Positions 51,594 through 61,218 of a stretch of DNA of 64,000 bases are shown here, one piece after another. Made by a program: the position numbers and the translations under genes. Position 1 is the stretch's first letter; the number at the start of each line of letters is the position of its first letter. The DNA comes from Archangium violaceum. GTDB taxonomy: Bacteria; Myxococcota; Myxococcia; Myxococcales; Myxococcaceae. Where the stretch lies: contig NZ_CP069338.1 in NCBI RefSeq assembly GCF_016859125.1, positions 6,077,501 through 6,141,500 of the forward strand. The letters run 5' to 3'. The notes under the pieces are model-generated. The model did no database searches. It was not told the DNA's origin and worked only from the letters and a program-made list of their open reading frames with translations.

Positions 51594-52931
51594 ATGGAAG
51601 ACGTATCCGCCGTGAGCACAGCAGGTGAACGGACGCGCAGCCGTGTGCGCCATTTCGTTCTGTTCCTGTTGTTCATCGTCACCACGCTGAACTACGCGGA
51701 CCGCGCGACCCTCTCCATCACCAGCTCATCGATGCAGAAGGAGCTGGGGTTGGATCCGGTGCAGATGGGCTATCTGTTCTCCGCGTTCGCCTGGGCGTAC
51801 GTGGCGGGGCAGATCCCCGGCGGCTGGCTGCTCGATCGCTTCGGCACCAAGTTCGTCTATGCGGGGAGCATCACCCTCTGGTCGCTCTTCACGCTGCTGC
51901 AGGGGATGGTGGGCGCGCTGCCCGTCACCGCCGTGGTGGGCGGGTTCTTCCTCTGCCGGCTGATGGTTGGCTTCGCCGAGGCACCGTCGTTCCCGGGCAA
52001 CGGCCGCATCGTGGCGGCCTGGTTCCCCACCGCCGAGCGTGGCACGGCGTCCGCCATCTTCAACTCGGCGCAGTACTTCGCGACCGTGCTCTTCGCGCCC
52101 CTCATGGCGTACCTCACCCATGCCCACGGCTGGCGAAGCGTCTATTTCGTGATGGGGAGCCTGGGCATCGTGCTGGCCGGGTTGTGGCTGTACTTCATCC
52201 ACGATCCCAAGTCCCATCCGCGCATCAGCCGCGCGGAGCTCGAGCACATCGAGTGCGGTGGGGGGCTCGTGAGTCTCGAGCGGGCGGCGGCGGCCAAGGC
52301 GCCGCCCCAATGGGGTGCCATCAAACAGCTGCTCTCCAGCCGCATGATGATGGGCATCTACGTGGGCCAGTACTGCATCACCACGCTGACCTACTTCTTC
52401 CTCACCTGGTTCCCGGTGTACCTGGTGCAGGAGCGCGGGATGTCCATCCTCAAGGCGGGTTTCGTCGCGTCTCTGCCGGCGGTGGTGGGGTTCATTGGCG
52501 GCGTGTTGGGGGGCGTGATCTCCGACGGCCTGTTGCGCCGCGGCCATTCCCTCTCCTTGTCGCGCAAGTCGCCCATCGTGCTCGGGATGCTGCTGTCCAC
52601 GAGCATGGTGCTGTGCAACTACGTGGATTCGCAGTGGCTGGTCGTCGCGATCATGTCCCTCTCCTTCTTCGGCAAGGGCGTGGGCGCGCTGGGCTGGGCG
52701 GTCATGTCGGACACCGCGCCCAAGCAGATCGCGGGCCTGAGCGGCGGGGTCTTCAACACGTTCGGCAACGTGGCGGGCATCACCACGCCCATCATCATCG
52801 GTTACCTCGTGAAGGGGAGCGGCTCCTTCGCCGCCGCGCTCGTGTTCGTGGGCGCCAACGCCCTGCTCGCCATCGTCTGTTACCTGCTGGTCGTCGGTGA
52901 GATCCGGCGCATGGAGCTGAAGCAGGCGTAG
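51594..52931 (+). CDS. gudP: MFS permease, glucarate/galactarate type
   Basis: A 445-residue transporter of the anion:cation symporter (ACS) MFS group with 12 predicted helices. [20 protein letters not shown] at the start of helix 1 and [11 protein letters not shown] after helix 2 are typical of GudP/GarP permeases. [20 protein letters not shown] and [20 protein letters not shown] are also conserved. It would import D-glucarate (or galactarate) with protons across the inner membrane. It lies 65 bp after the dehydrogenase and 16 bp before gudD. Confidence 0.92.
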   Translation: MEDVSAVSTAGERTRSRVRHFVLFLLFIVTTLNYADRATLSITSSSMQKELGLDPVQMGYLFSAFAWAYVAGQIPGGWLLDRFGTKFVYAGSITLWSLFTLLQGMVGALPVTAVVGGFFLCRLMVGFAEAPSFPGNGRIVAAWFPTAERGTASAIFNSAQYFATVLFAPLMAYLTHAHGWRSVYFVMGSLGIVLAGLWLYFIHDPKSHPRISRAELEHIECGGGLVSLERAAAAKAPPQWGAIKQLLSSRMMMGIYVGQYCITTLTYFFLTWFPVYLVQERGMSILKAGFVASLPAVVGFIGGVLGGVISDGLLRRGHSLSLSRKSPIVLGMLLSTSMVLCNYVDSQWLVVAIMSLSFFGKGVGALGWAVMSDTAPKQIAGLSGGVFNTFGNVAGITTPIIIGYLVKGSGSFAAALVFVGANALLAIVCYLLVVGEIRRMELKQA

Positions 52932-52947
52932 AGGAGGGACACGAACC

Positions 52948-54303
52948 ATGAAGACGCAACCGATGACGGTGGGACGCAACGAGGCGCCAACGGTGACGAA
53001 GGTGCGCGTCATCCCGGTGGCGGGGCACGACGGGATGCTCCTGAACTTGAGTGGTGCCCACGCTCCCTTCTTCACTCGCAACGTGGTGGTCCTCCACGAC
53101 AGCGCTGGCCGCACGGGCGTGGGCGAGGTGCCCGGCGGCGAAGCCATCCGCCAGACGCTCGAGGAGGCCATCCCGCTCGTGGTCGGCCAGCGCCTGGGCG
53201 GCTATCGAAACGTCCTCAACTCGGTGCGCCAGCGCTTCGCCCACCGCGACGACGGCGGGCGCGGGCAGCAGACCTTCGACCTGCGGGTGACGATCCACGC
53301 CGTGGCGGCACTCGAGTCCGCCCTGCTCGACCTGCTGGGCCAGTTCCTCGATGTGCCCGTGGCGGCGCTGCTAGGGGATGGGCAACAGCGCGAGCGCGTC
53401 GATGTGCTCGGCTATCTCTTCTACGTGGGCGACCGGAAGAAGACGGATCTTCCCTACCGGTCCGAGCCGGACGCGAAGGATGATTGGCTGCGGTTGCGCC
53501 ACGAGGAGGCGCTGACGCCGGAGGCCGTGGTGCGGCTCGCCGAGGCCTCGTACGAGCGCTACGGCTTCCGGGACTTCAAGCTCAAGGGCGGCGTGCTGCG
53601 AGGCGAGGAGGAGATGGCGGCGGTGACGGCGCTCGCCGAACGCTTTCCGGACGCGCGCATCACCCTGGACCCCAACGGCTGTTGGTCGCTGGAGGATGCG
53701 GTGCGGCTCTGCCGCGGCCGCAGCGACGTGCTCGCCTATGCCGAGGACCCCTGTGGCCCGGAGAAGGGCTACTCGGGCCGCGAGGTCATGGCGGAGTTCC
53801 GCCGGCAGACGCGCATCCCGACGGCGACGAACATGATCGCCACCGACTGGCGCGAGATGGGGCACGCCATCCAGCTGGGCTCGGTGGACATCCCGCTGGC
53901 CGACCCGCACTTCTGGACGATGCAGGGCTCGGTGCGCGTCGCGCAGATGTGCAACGAGTGGGGGTTGACCTGGGGCTCGCACTCCAACAACCACTTCGAC
54001 ATCTCGCTGGCGATGTTCACCCACGTGGCCGCGGCGGCGCCCGGGCGCATCACCGCCATCGACACGCACTGGATATGGCAGGACGGCCAGCGCCTGACGC
54101 GCGAGCCGCTGCGCATCTCCGGCGGGCAGCTGACGGTCCCGGACCGCCCCGGGCTGGGCGTGGAACTGGACCCGGACCAGCTCGAGCGTGCCCACGCCCT
54201 CTACCGCTCCCAGTCGCTGGGGGCGCGCAACGACGCGGCCGCCATGCAGTACCTGATACCGGGGTGGACGTTCGACCCCAAGCGCCCGTGCCTCATGCGC
54301 TGA
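52948..54303 (+). CDS. gudD: Glucarate dehydratase
   Basis: A 451-residue enolase-superfamily enzyme that dehydrates D-glucarate to 5-keto-4-deoxy-D-glucarate. All expected residues are visible: KLK at 211-213, metal ligands Asp241 (LDPNGCWS), Glu266 (AEDPCGP) and Asn295 (ATNMIATD), and the catalytic His345 ([12 protein letters not shown]). Each is offset by six from the E. coli enzyme as I recall its numbering. The N-terminal capping domain includes [23 protein letters not shown] precedes the ATG. With kdgD and the dehydrogenase it completes the route to 2-oxoglutarate. Confidence 0.95.
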   Translation: MKTQPMTVGRNEAPTVTKVRVIPVAGHDGMLLNLSGAHAPFFTRNVVVLHDSAGRTGVGEVPGGEAIRQTLEEAIPLVVGQRLGGYRNVLNSVRQRFAHRDDGGRGQQTFDLRVTIHAVAALESALLDLLGQFLDVPVAALLGDGQQRERVDVLGYLFYVGDRKKTDLPYRSEPDAKDDWLRLRHEEALTPEAVVRLAEASYERYGFRDFKLKGGVLRGEEEMAAVTALAERFPDARITLDPNGCWSLEDAVRLCRGRSDVLAYAEDPCGPEKGYSGREVMAEFRRQTRIPTATNMIATDWREMGHAIQLGSVDIPLADPHFWTMQGSVRVAQMCNEWGLTWGSHSNNHFDISLAMFTHVAAAAPGRITAIDTHWIWQDGQRLTREPLRISGGQLTVPDRPGLGVELDPDQLERAHALYRSQSLGARNDAAAMQYLIPGWTFDPKRPCLMR

Positions 54304-54324
54304 GACATCCGGGAGGAGGTCATC

Positions 54325-55536
54325 GTGAAGCGAAGCTGGATGGCGGCAGCGAGCTTGATGACGTGGGCCTTCGCCGCACCGGCGCGTGCCAATGAGGCGT
54401 TGCCCCCGGAAATCACCACGCCGTCCTCGGGCGGCCTCAATGTCACCTCGAGCGACGGCCAGTTCGAGGTGACGCTCAGGGGACGCATCCAGGTGGACGG
54501 AGGCGCGTTCCGCAACGACGCGTTGGGCACCAGGAACGTGAGTGGCACGGAGCTGCGGCGCGTGCGGCTGGGCGCCGCTGGGCTGGCGTTCGGCTGGCGC
54601 TACATGGTGGAAGTGGACTTCGCCGGGGATGGGGTGGAGGCGCAGGACCTGTGGGTCGCCAGGACGTTGGGGCCGGGCCAGCTCACCATCGGCCAGTTCA
54701 AACCCGCCTTCTCCGTCGAGGACCAGACGAGTGACCTGTATGTCGTCATGCAGGAGCGCAGCTTCCTCGCGAGCACCCTGGCGCCCGGCTTCCAGATTGG
54801 CATTGGCTACGCAGGCGATGCCGGGGCCTTCACCTACGGGGTGGCGCTGTACAACCTCGATCGCAACAACGCGAGTCACGATCGGGGGTACGGGGCGTCT
54901 GCCCGGGTGACGTTCGCGCCCTGGCGCACGGAGGGGAGGGTGCTGCACGTGGGCGCGGCGGTGGCTCGCGAGCACACGGACCTGATGGGCGACGGCAAGC
55001 AGCCCGGCGTCACGCTGCGGGTGCGCACGGCCGGCCACCTCGCCGACGGCTCCCGCTTTCTGCTCATGGGCCTCAACGACAACTCCCCCGTGGACGGCAC
55101 CAAGGGCGTGCTCGAGCTCGCTGGCGTCTACGGTCCGCTTTCCTTGCAAGCGGAAGCTGCCCAGGGGCGCTACGCGTGCCGGAGCGGGCAGGGCCGGCTC
55201 ACCACCTGGTACGTGCAGGTCAGCGGGTTCCTGACGGGCGAGAGCCGTGCCTACGACGCCAGGCGTGGCCGTTTCCAGCGCCTCGCCCCGCGCGGTGGAC
55301 CCGGCGCGGTGGAGCTCGCGGTCCGCTACGACGTGGCGCGCGGCCTGACGACGCTCGCTGACGGGGTGTCGAGTGGGACCGAGGTCCGTGCCGCGACCGC
55401 GGGGATCAACTGGTACTTCAATGAGCGCGTCCGCCTCACGTTGAATGGCATCCTGGCCACGAGCGAGGATCCGCTCAATGCCATCGCGCTGGACGACACG
55501 CGCGCGGTGACGGCGCGGCTCCAGCTGGAGTTCTAG
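54325..55536 (+). CDS. OprO/OprP-like porin
   Basis: A 403-residue exported protein starting at GTG after GGAGGAGG. Signal peptide to about residue 23 (APARA|NEAL). The mature protein has porin O/P features: FEVTLRGRIQVDGGAF, GWRYMVEVDFAGDGVEAQDL, GQLTIGQFKPAFSVEDQTSD and YVVMQERSFLASTLAPGFQI. It ends with a terminal Phe (ARLQLEF) for outer-membrane assembly. The family forms trimeric anion-selective channels. As the last gene of the glucarate operon, 21 bp after gudD, it probably lets the dicarboxylate cross the outer membrane. Confidence 0.88.
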   Translation: MKRSWMAAASLMTWAFAAPARANEALPPEITTPSSGGLNVTSSDGQFEVTLRGRIQVDGGAFRNDALGTRNVSGTELRRVRLGAAGLAFGWRYMVEVDFAGDGVEAQDLWVARTLGPGQLTIGQFKPAFSVEDQTSDLYVVMQERSFLASTLAPGFQIGIGYAGDAGAFTYGVALYNLDRNNASHDRGYGASARVTFAPWRTEGRVLHVGAAVAREHTDLMGDGKQPGVTLRVRTAGHLADGSRFLLMGLNDNSPVDGTKGVLELAGVYGPLSLQAEAAQGRYACRSGQGRLTTWYVQVSGFLTGESRAYDARRGRFQRLAPRGGPGAVELAVRYDVARGLTTLADGVSSGTEVRAATAGINWYFNERVRLTLNGILATSEDPLNAIALDDTRAVTARLQLEF

Positions 55537-55555
55537 TGAGCGCCCATGCGAAAGG

Positions 55556-55588
55556 GCGCATCGATGCGCGCGGAGTATCAGTCGATAC
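55556..55588 (+). promoter_or_regulatory. Two short palindromes after the porin gene
   Basis: GCGCATCGATGCGC (55556-55569) is a perfect 14-bp palindrome. GTATC/GATAC (55575-55579, 55584-55588) is a second inverted repeat just after it. They lie between the porin stop and the FAD-oxidase start, and may be a terminator for the operon or an operator for the next gene. Confidence 0.4.
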
Positions 55589-55668
55589 GCACTCTGACTT
55601 AGACGCGGTTCGTGGTTTCTCCCATAGTTGTCGGGCTTCGCCTGGAGTCCGTGGAAAGGAATGACACG

Positions 55669-57108
55669 TTGAATCCATTGACCCGGGAGTTGGTGCCCCA
55701 GCGCGTGGCCGACCGGATTCGCGACATCGTCGGCGAGAGAGGCGTCCTCACCGACCCGGCGGAGGTCGCTCCCTATCTCTCCGACTGGCGTGGCGCCTAC
55801 AAGGGCAGGGCGGCCCTGGTCGTCCGGCCCGCCAGCACGGCGGAAGTCTCGGGCGTTCTGGCCCTGTGCCACCAGGAGGGCATTCCGGTGGTGACCCAGG
55901 GCGGTAATACCGGCCTGTGCGGCGGCTCGATGCCCGATGCCTCGGGCCGTCAGCTCGTCCTGTCCTTGAACCGCCTCAACCGCATCCGCGACATCGACGT
56001 CGCGAACGACACCCTGGTCGCCGAGGCCGGCTGCATCCTGGCCGATGTGCAGAACGCCGCGCGGGAAGTGGGCCGCTTGTTTCCCCTGTCCATGGGCTCC
56101 GAGGGGAGTTGCACCATCGGTGGCAACCTCGCCACCAACGCCGGCGGTGTCGCCGTTCTGCGCTACGGCAACATGCGCGACCTGACCCTCGGCATCGAGG
56201 TCGTATTGCCCGACGGGCGGATCTGGGACGGCTTGCGCGCCTTGCGCAAGGACAATACCGGCTACGACTTGAAACACCTCTTCATTGGTTCGGAGGGCTC
56301 GCTCGGAGTCATTACCGCCGCCGTGCTGAAGCTCCATCCCCTGCCCACCGAAAAGGCCGTCGCCTTCGCCGCCCTTCCTTCGCCCGAGGCGGCCATCGAG
56401 CTGTTCAAGCACCTCCGCTCCTTGTGCGGCCCCCGCCTGACCGGCTTCGAGCTGATGTCGCGCATGAGCCTGGACTTCGTCCTCCGGCATATGGCGGGCA
56501 GCACCGATCCAATGGCGGAGCCCCATCCCTGGTACCTGCTCATCGAGCTGACCGACTCCTCACCGAACGCCCATCTCCGGGAGTTGATCGAAACCGGGCT
56601 GATCGGCCCGCTCGAGGACGGCCAGGTCCTGGACGCGGTGATCGCCGCCGATGAAGCGCAGGCCGCCGCCTTGTGGAAACTGCGTGAAGGGATCTCCGAA
56701 GCCCAGAACTTCGAGGGGCCGAGCATCAAGCACGACATCTCCGTGCCGGTCGGTTCCATTCCCGGTTTCATCGACAAGGCCTCCGCCGCCCTGTCCCAGG
56801 AGATTCCTGGCATCCGGTTGGTCTGCTACGGCCATGTCGGCGATGGCAACCTGCACTTCAACCTGTCCAAGCCGCCGGACAGCGAGAACGCGGATTTCCG
56901 AGCCCAGGCCGGCCGCATCGGCCGGGTCGTCTATGACGTCGTCGCGCAATTCTCGGGAAGCATCAGCGCCGAACACGGCCTCGGCCAATCCAAACGCCAG
57001 GACATCGTGCGTTACAAGAGCGGCCTGGAGCTGGAGTTGATGCGCTCCTTCAAGGCCCTGCTCGATCCGAAGGCCATCATGAATCCAGGAAAGGTCCTCC
57101 CTGACTGA
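55669..57108 (+). CDS. FAD-linked 2-hydroxyacid dehydrogenase (GlcD/D2HGDH-type)
   Basis: A 479-residue flavoprotein of the VAO/PCMH family, counted from TTG 55669, which has GGAAAGGAA upstream; GTG 55651 is an alternative. FAD motifs: VTQGGNTGLCGGSMPDASGR, then MGSEGSCTIGGNLATNAGGV. The C-terminal cap has CYGHVGDGNLHFNLSKP (metal/substrate His pair) and AEHGLGQSKR. It oxidises D-2-hydroxy acids such as D-lactate or D-2-hydroxyglutarate. Its position after a pathway yielding 2-oxoglutarate is suggestive, but no shared promoter is shown. Confidence 0.9.
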   Translation: MNPLTRELVPQRVADRIRDIVGERGVLTDPAEVAPYLSDWRGAYKGRAALVVRPASTAEVSGVLALCHQEGIPVVTQGGNTGLCGGSMPDASGRQLVLSLNRLNRIRDIDVANDTLVAEAGCILADVQNAAREVGRLFPLSMGSEGSCTIGGNLATNAGGVAVLRYGNMRDLTLGIEVVLPDGRIWDGLRALRKDNTGYDLKHLFIGSEGSLGVITAAVLKLHPLPTEKAVAFAALPSPEAAIELFKHLRSLCGPRLTGFELMSRMSLDFVLRHMAGSTDPMAEPHPWYLLIELTDSSPNAHLRELIETGLIGPLEDGQVLDAVIAADEAQAAALWKLREGISEAQNFEGPSIKHDISVPVGSIPGFIDKASAALSQEIPGIRLVCYGHVGDGNLHFNLSKPPDSENADFRAQAGRIGRVVYDVVAQFSGSISAEHGLGQSKRQDIVRYKSGLELELMRSFKALLDPKAIMNPGKVLPD

Positions 57109-57160
57109 CTCAACCGGGGGGAAATCCTCCGGTCCACCCGCAGCGAAAGGAAATCACCTC

Positions 57161-58414
57161 ATGAACGTGCGTTCGCTCCTGTTCCTGCCGCTCCTCACCC
57201 TCTGCACCTGCGCCAGTGCACGTGCATCTGAAGAGACAGAACCCCCACAGACTGAAACGCCCGCCCCCGCAAGGGCCCGTCGGACGATCCTCTTTCAATT
57301 CGACGGCCTGCACTATCAGGCCCCGGAGAAGCTCCAGCTCGAGAACGTCCTCGCGCTCGCGGCCGAGGGCACTCGGGTCGAGGAGGCCGTGGTGATCATT
57401 CCCTGGCACCCGACCACCGGTGAATATGGACGCCACCACCTGACCTCGCTGCCCAACCCTGTCACCATGTCGGGCACGGTGCTGCTCACCGAGAGCCCGA
57501 AGATGATTCAACAGAGCTTTGGTGGCCGGTTCACCGCGCACATCGCCAACTCCAGGGCCTACCGTTCGCTGGACGCGGGCTTCACGTACTCCAAGCTCGA
57601 TCCCAACCTCCGTGACGAACACGTCCTGGAAGAGGCCAGGCGCGTGCTGACCGAGGAGGATCCGGTGTTCATGCGCATCGTGTTGCAGGACACCAATGAC
57701 CGGGGCGGTGCACCGGTCGCCCTCGCCCGGCCTGGAACGCCCTGGAAGAACAACCTCTACGCGGAAGGTTCGCCCTTCATCAAGGAGGCCCGTGAGGCGG
57801 ATGCGCTCCTGGGTGAATTCATCGAGTTCCTCAAGAGCAAGAACATGTGGGAGGACACGCTGTTCATCCTGCAAGCCGATGGGGCCTCGGTCTACGGCTG
57901 GCACCCCATCCAGTTCGAGGACTCCGAGCGGATTCCGCTGATCTTCCACGGGCCGGGAATCGCTCGGGGCAAGGTGATTCCCTACGCGGAGAACATCGAC
58001 GTGACGGCGACCATCGCCGACTTCATGGGCGTGGCGCATCCCAACCCGGATGGGGGCAGCGGCCGGGTGCTGCACGAGCTGGCGCCCGACGTCCAGGCCC
58101 CCGAGGTTCCCAAGTACATCAAGCGGTTCAACGCGGGGGTCCGCGAGTATCACCGGCTGCTCGCGCACCTGGTGCAGGAGAGCCCGAATCACCCGCGCTT
58201 CGATGTCGCGCTCATGCAGCTCTACAACTCCTACAACGGGAAGAAGTTCTTCTACGGAGTCGACCGCATCCTGGAATGGAAGCAGACGGGCTCGCTGGAG
58301 AACCTGGTGAACAACAACGAGGCCACGCTGGCGTGCATCCGGGGATTGATCGCCGAGGAAGAGACGCCCGCCGGTCAGCAGCCCTCGCCGCCGACGCCCG
58401 AGGGCTGCTGGTAG
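57161..58414 (+). CDS. Exported sulfatase/phosphatase-fold hydrolase
   Basis: A 417-residue protein with a signal peptide (MNVRSLLFLPLLTLCTCASA) and alkaline-phosphatase-superfamily features. Visible motifs are RTILFQFDGLHYQAPEKL (first metal Asp), TLFILQADGASVYGWHPIQF (metal Asp) and ERIPLIFHGPGI as in sulfatases. No C/S-x-P-x-R sulfatase nucleophile motif is apparent in the first half, so phosphodiesterase-type or inactive variants are possible. Located in the periplasm or outside. It is convergent with the DeoR gene with 13 bp between stops. Confidence 0.78.
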   Translation: MNVRSLLFLPLLTLCTCASARASEETEPPQTETPAPARARRTILFQFDGLHYQAPEKLQLENVLALAAEGTRVEEAVVIIPWHPTTGEYGRHHLTSLPNPVTMSGTVLLTESPKMIQQSFGGRFTAHIANSRAYRSLDAGFTYSKLDPNLRDEHVLEEARRVLTEEDPVFMRIVLQDTNDRGGAPVALARPGTPWKNNLYAEGSPFIKEAREADALLGEFIEFLKSKNMWEDTLFILQADGASVYGWHPIQFEDSERIPLIFHGPGIARGKVIPYAENIDVTATIADFMGVAHPNPDGGSGRVLHELAPDVQAPEVPKYIKRFNAGVREYHRLLAHLVQESPNHPRFDVALMQLYNSYNGKKFFYGVDRILEWKQTGSLENLVNNNEATLACIRGLIAEEETPAGQQPSPPTPEGCW

Positions 58415-58427
58415 CAGGAAGGGGACT

Positions 58428-59192
58428 TCAACCCGCCCGGCCTTGGAGGATGTGGATTCCCAGATCGACGAAGGGCCGGAGCATCTCCTCGGGGACGTCC
58501 GGCTCGGTCGCCAGGTGCGTCAGCGCGGTGGCCGGTCCGATGGAGAATGGCGCCGCGGTGCCGAGCTTCTCCCGGGAGGCGAGGCCGACCACGCGATCCG
58601 CGCGGTCGATCAACACCCGGCGCACCTCCACTTCCTCGTAGTAGGGGCCGCTGATGCCACTGGTGGCGTTGACGCTCCAGACGCCCAGGAAGCACACGTC
58701 GGCGGTGATGCGCCGGTAGGTCTCGATGACGTTGGCACCGACCGCCACCATGGCCCGACGATCGAACGTCCCCCCCACCACGACGAGCTCGATGCCGGGA
58801 TACCGGGCCAATGCCGTGGCGACGGCCGGGCTGTGGGTGATGAACGTTCCGGTGTGGTCCGGCGGCAGCGCATCGACGAGGTGCAGGGCCGTCGTCCCGC
58901 CATCGAGGATGACGACCTGTCCCGGCTCGAGCAGCGTCGCGGCGGCGCGCGCCGTGGCGATCTTCCCCGACACGCCCTGTTGCTGGCGTTCCGCGTACGT
59001 GGGCGCCACCGGAGAGCGTGCCACCGCCCCTCCATGCACCCGGCGCAGACGGCGGGCCTCCGCGAGCTCGTCCAGATCGCGGCGGATCGTGTAGTCCGAG
59101 ACCCCGAGCAGCGCGCTCAGCTCTCCGGCGACGACACGGCCCTCGGTGCCGAGGATCTCGAGAATGCGGCGATGGCGTTCGTCCTTCAGCAT
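58428..59192 (-). CDS. DeoR family transcriptional regulator
   Basis: A 254-residue repressor. The N-terminal DeoR helix-turn-helix is ILGTEGRVVAGELSALLGVS, then DYTIRRDLDELAEARRLRRV and HGGAV. The C-terminal DeoRC sensor has VILDGGTTALHLVDAL, THSPAVATAL and VVVGGTFDRR, which bind sugar phosphates in the family. ATG 59192 overlaps the stop of the Nudix gene (TGATG), so the two are translated together. Targets unknown, possibly its own operon. Confidence 0.9.
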   Translation of the reverse strand: MLKDERHRRILEILGTEGRVVAGELSALLGVSDYTIRRDLDELAEARRLRRVHGGAVARSPVAPTYAERQQQGVSGKIATARAAATLLEPGQVVILDGGTTALHLVDALPPDHTGTFITHSPAVATALARYPGIELVVVGGTFDRRAMVAVGANVIETYRRITADVCFLGVWSVNATSGISGPYYEEVEVRRVLIDRADRVVGLASREKLGTAAPFSIGPATALTHLATEPDVPEEMLRPFVDLGIHILQGRAG

Positions 59193-60220
59193 CACCGGGC
59201 CTCGAGGATGCCGTGCCGCTCGGCCCATTGCAGCAGCATGATGGTCTTCGCGTCGATGATCTCCCCCGAGTCGATCTTCCGCAGGGCCTCGGAGAGCGGG
59301 AGCTCGAGCACCTGGATGTCCTCGCCCTCGGACGCGAGCCCGCCGCCTTCCGAGGCGCGATCGTTCCGCGTATAGGGTGCGGCGAAGAAGTGCAGGCGCT
59401 CGGTGACCGAGCCCGGGCTCATGAAGGCCTCGAAGACGGGCCGCACCTCGCCGATGCGCACTCCGGTTTCCTCCTCGACCTCCCGGCGGATCGCCACGTC
59501 GGGGTGCTCGCCCTCGAGCAGGCCCGCGGGCGCCTCGATGAGCATGCCGTCGGGGTGGCCGTTCACGTAGGCCGGCAGACGGAACTGGCGGGTGAGCAGC
59601 ACCGTTCCCCGCGACGCGTCATGGAGCAGCACGGTGGCCCCGTTGCCCCGGTCGTAGGCCTCGCGGCTCTGACGGCTCCACGTGCCATCCGAGCGCCGGT
59701 AATCGAACGTCACCTTGCGCAGGACGTACCAGTTGGAGGACAGGACCTGCACGTCGGTGATGCGCACGGCGTCGTTGCGCGAGGGCCCGGTCGACGGGTC
59801 TCGGAAGCCGCCCGGATCGCGAGGCTTCGGACGCGGCGGCGCCTCCCCACCGACCGCGGGCAGCTCGTCGACTGAGTGGAACACCGCCTTGCCCTGGGCC
59901 CGGGCCATGCTGACCATCTCGTCCGCCCCCACCGAGGGCCCTCCGACGCGCAGCACGGCGTCACAGCGCGTGACGAGCCGGCGGGCGATGGGGTGGAAGA
60001 GCTCGTTGAAGACGCTGTCTCCGATGGCCCGGCTCCCGGCCAGCTCAATCAACGGAAGGGCCAGGGCCTCGCCCGTAACGGGCAGGTGGCCCGCTCGGAA
60101 GATGGCGAGCGCGGCCTCGTTCATCACCCGCACGTTCGCGGCGAGCTTCGCGGGCTCATCCCCCGTTCCGGACCGGTAGGGGCCCGCCACGAGGACCATC
60201 AGGGGTGCAGGAGCTGTCAT
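59192..60220 (-). CDS. DUF4406-Nudix fusion protein (NudK-like)
   Basis: A 342-residue two-domain protein. Residues 1-130 (MVLVAGPYRSGTGDEPAKLA, PVTGEALALPLIEL) resemble DUF4406, related to nucleoside 2-deoxyribosyltransferases. After a Pro/Arg linker, residues 150-342 are a Nudix domain close to GDP-mannose pyrophosphatase NudK: VQVLSSNWYVLRKVTFDY, RQFRLPAY, the Nudix helix AIRREVEEETG and EAFMSPGSVTERLHFFAA. It probably hydrolyses a nucleotide sugar, with the first domain cleaving or binding a nucleoside. It overlaps the DeoR gene. Confidence 0.85.
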   Translation of the reverse strand: MTAPAPLMVLVAGPYRSGTGDEPAKLAANVRVMNEAALAIFRAGHLPVTGEALALPLIELAGSRAIGDSVFNELFHPIARRLVTRCDAVLRVGGPSVGADEMVSMARAQGKAVFHSVDELPAVGGEAPPRPKPRDPGGFRDPSTGPSRNDAVRITDVQVLSSNWYVLRKVTFDYRRSDGTWSRQSREAYDRGNGATVLLHDASRGTVLLTRQFRLPAYVNGHPDGMLIEAPAGLLEGEHPDVAIRREVEEETGVRIGEVRPVFEAFMSPGSVTERLHFFAAPYTRNDRASEGGGLASEGEDIQVLELPLSEALRKIDSGEIIDAKTIMLLQWAERHGILEAR

Positions 60221-60809
60221 GGCTCGGAGAAGTGCACGAACGCAGCTGGTTTCGCAACAAAAAGCGCAAATATGCACAGGTTCGCACAGAGCGGGCAGGA
60301 CGGGGCTGGACGGGGCGCAAGTCCGTCCCACGTTCGAAAGGCCTTGTTCCGGAAGAGGGATGAGCGGGCCTCGTGTCGAGGCGGTCCTCGGAGCGGAGCG
60401 CATAGGCCAGCGGGCATCCAAGCTCTGGCACCCGGATGCTCTGGCCGTGCCCCGAGTGGAGACGACGAGGATTCCGCTCAATCACATCCATCGATATGTC
60501 TCTCTCCAAGCCATTGCTCTGGGTTTCCGCCATTGCCTGTTTCGTTCCCAGCAGCAGCGTTCTCGCGGAGGCTTGTCGACCCGGTTTTCTTCACCTCGGC
60601 GCGTAACACACGGGCATTGGGGGTGAAGAACGCATCACGTCTCCACGGGTAGTCCCAGTACGCCCACCGGAAGCTCCAGAAGGTGTCAAAGGATTCGACA
60701 GCCACCGGAAGCGTGCCAGCCAGGGGTTGAAGAACGCGACGAAGCCGTCCCCGGTAGCGGTCAGGCGGACGCCTCGGGGATACGGGCGAGCGACGGGTGC
60801 TCAGCCGCC
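60221..60809. other. Gene-poor stretch with decayed sequence
   Basis: About 590 bp with no gene that meets normal criteria. The first 40 bp upstream of the Nudix gene are A/T-enriched and probably hold its promoter. A minus-strand frame at about 60580-60700 reads FWSFRWAYWDYPWRRDAFF, a plausible but unidentified protein fragment with no start. The rest looks like decayed coding DNA. Confidence 0.4.
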
Positions 60810-60970
60810 GCTCCAGCGCCGTCGTCCAAGGCCGAGCGGATGCTGGGCATCCGCTTCCGGCCACTCGAAGAAACCATCACGGATGCCGTAGAGTGGTTCG
60901 CCATGCACGGGTACGTGGACCGGGCGCGCCTGCCTCGGGCCGTGGGGCCGATGGTCTCCTCGCCCGTCCG
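60810..60970 (+). pseudogene. C-terminal fragment of an NAD-dependent epimerase/reductase
   Basis: The plus-strand frame reads SSKAERMLGIRFRPLEETIT, then DAVEWFAMHGYVDRA. This is the usual end of extended-SDR proteins (RELGFxPRPLEETLxDxVEWF). The Rossmann half is missing, so only a 3' remnant survives. The mirrored minus-strand frame is not coding. Confidence 0.55.
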
Positions 60971-61218
60971 GCGGGGGTTCTGGAGCCACACGGGCCGGCC
61001 CTCATCAGGCGCGGCCGGGGCTCCATCAAAACGAGACACCGGCGGAGATGCTCGACGAGCGACTCTTTTGACTCCAAGCTTTCTCCTTCTTATTTCGAGG
61101 CTTTCACTCCAATTCTTCCGGGGCGCAGTTCCCGTACGAGAGTTGAATCATGATGAAAGTAGATCGGCATTAGCTGGAGTCCTTCACGACCGCACGCCGT
61201 ACCGAAATCGAGGCCCGT

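Noticed and set aside
53371-56526. Minus-strand frame of over 1000 codons opposite gudD, the porin and the FAD oxidase
   Set aside because: Same reason: it is a codon-bias shadow over three well-supported genes.
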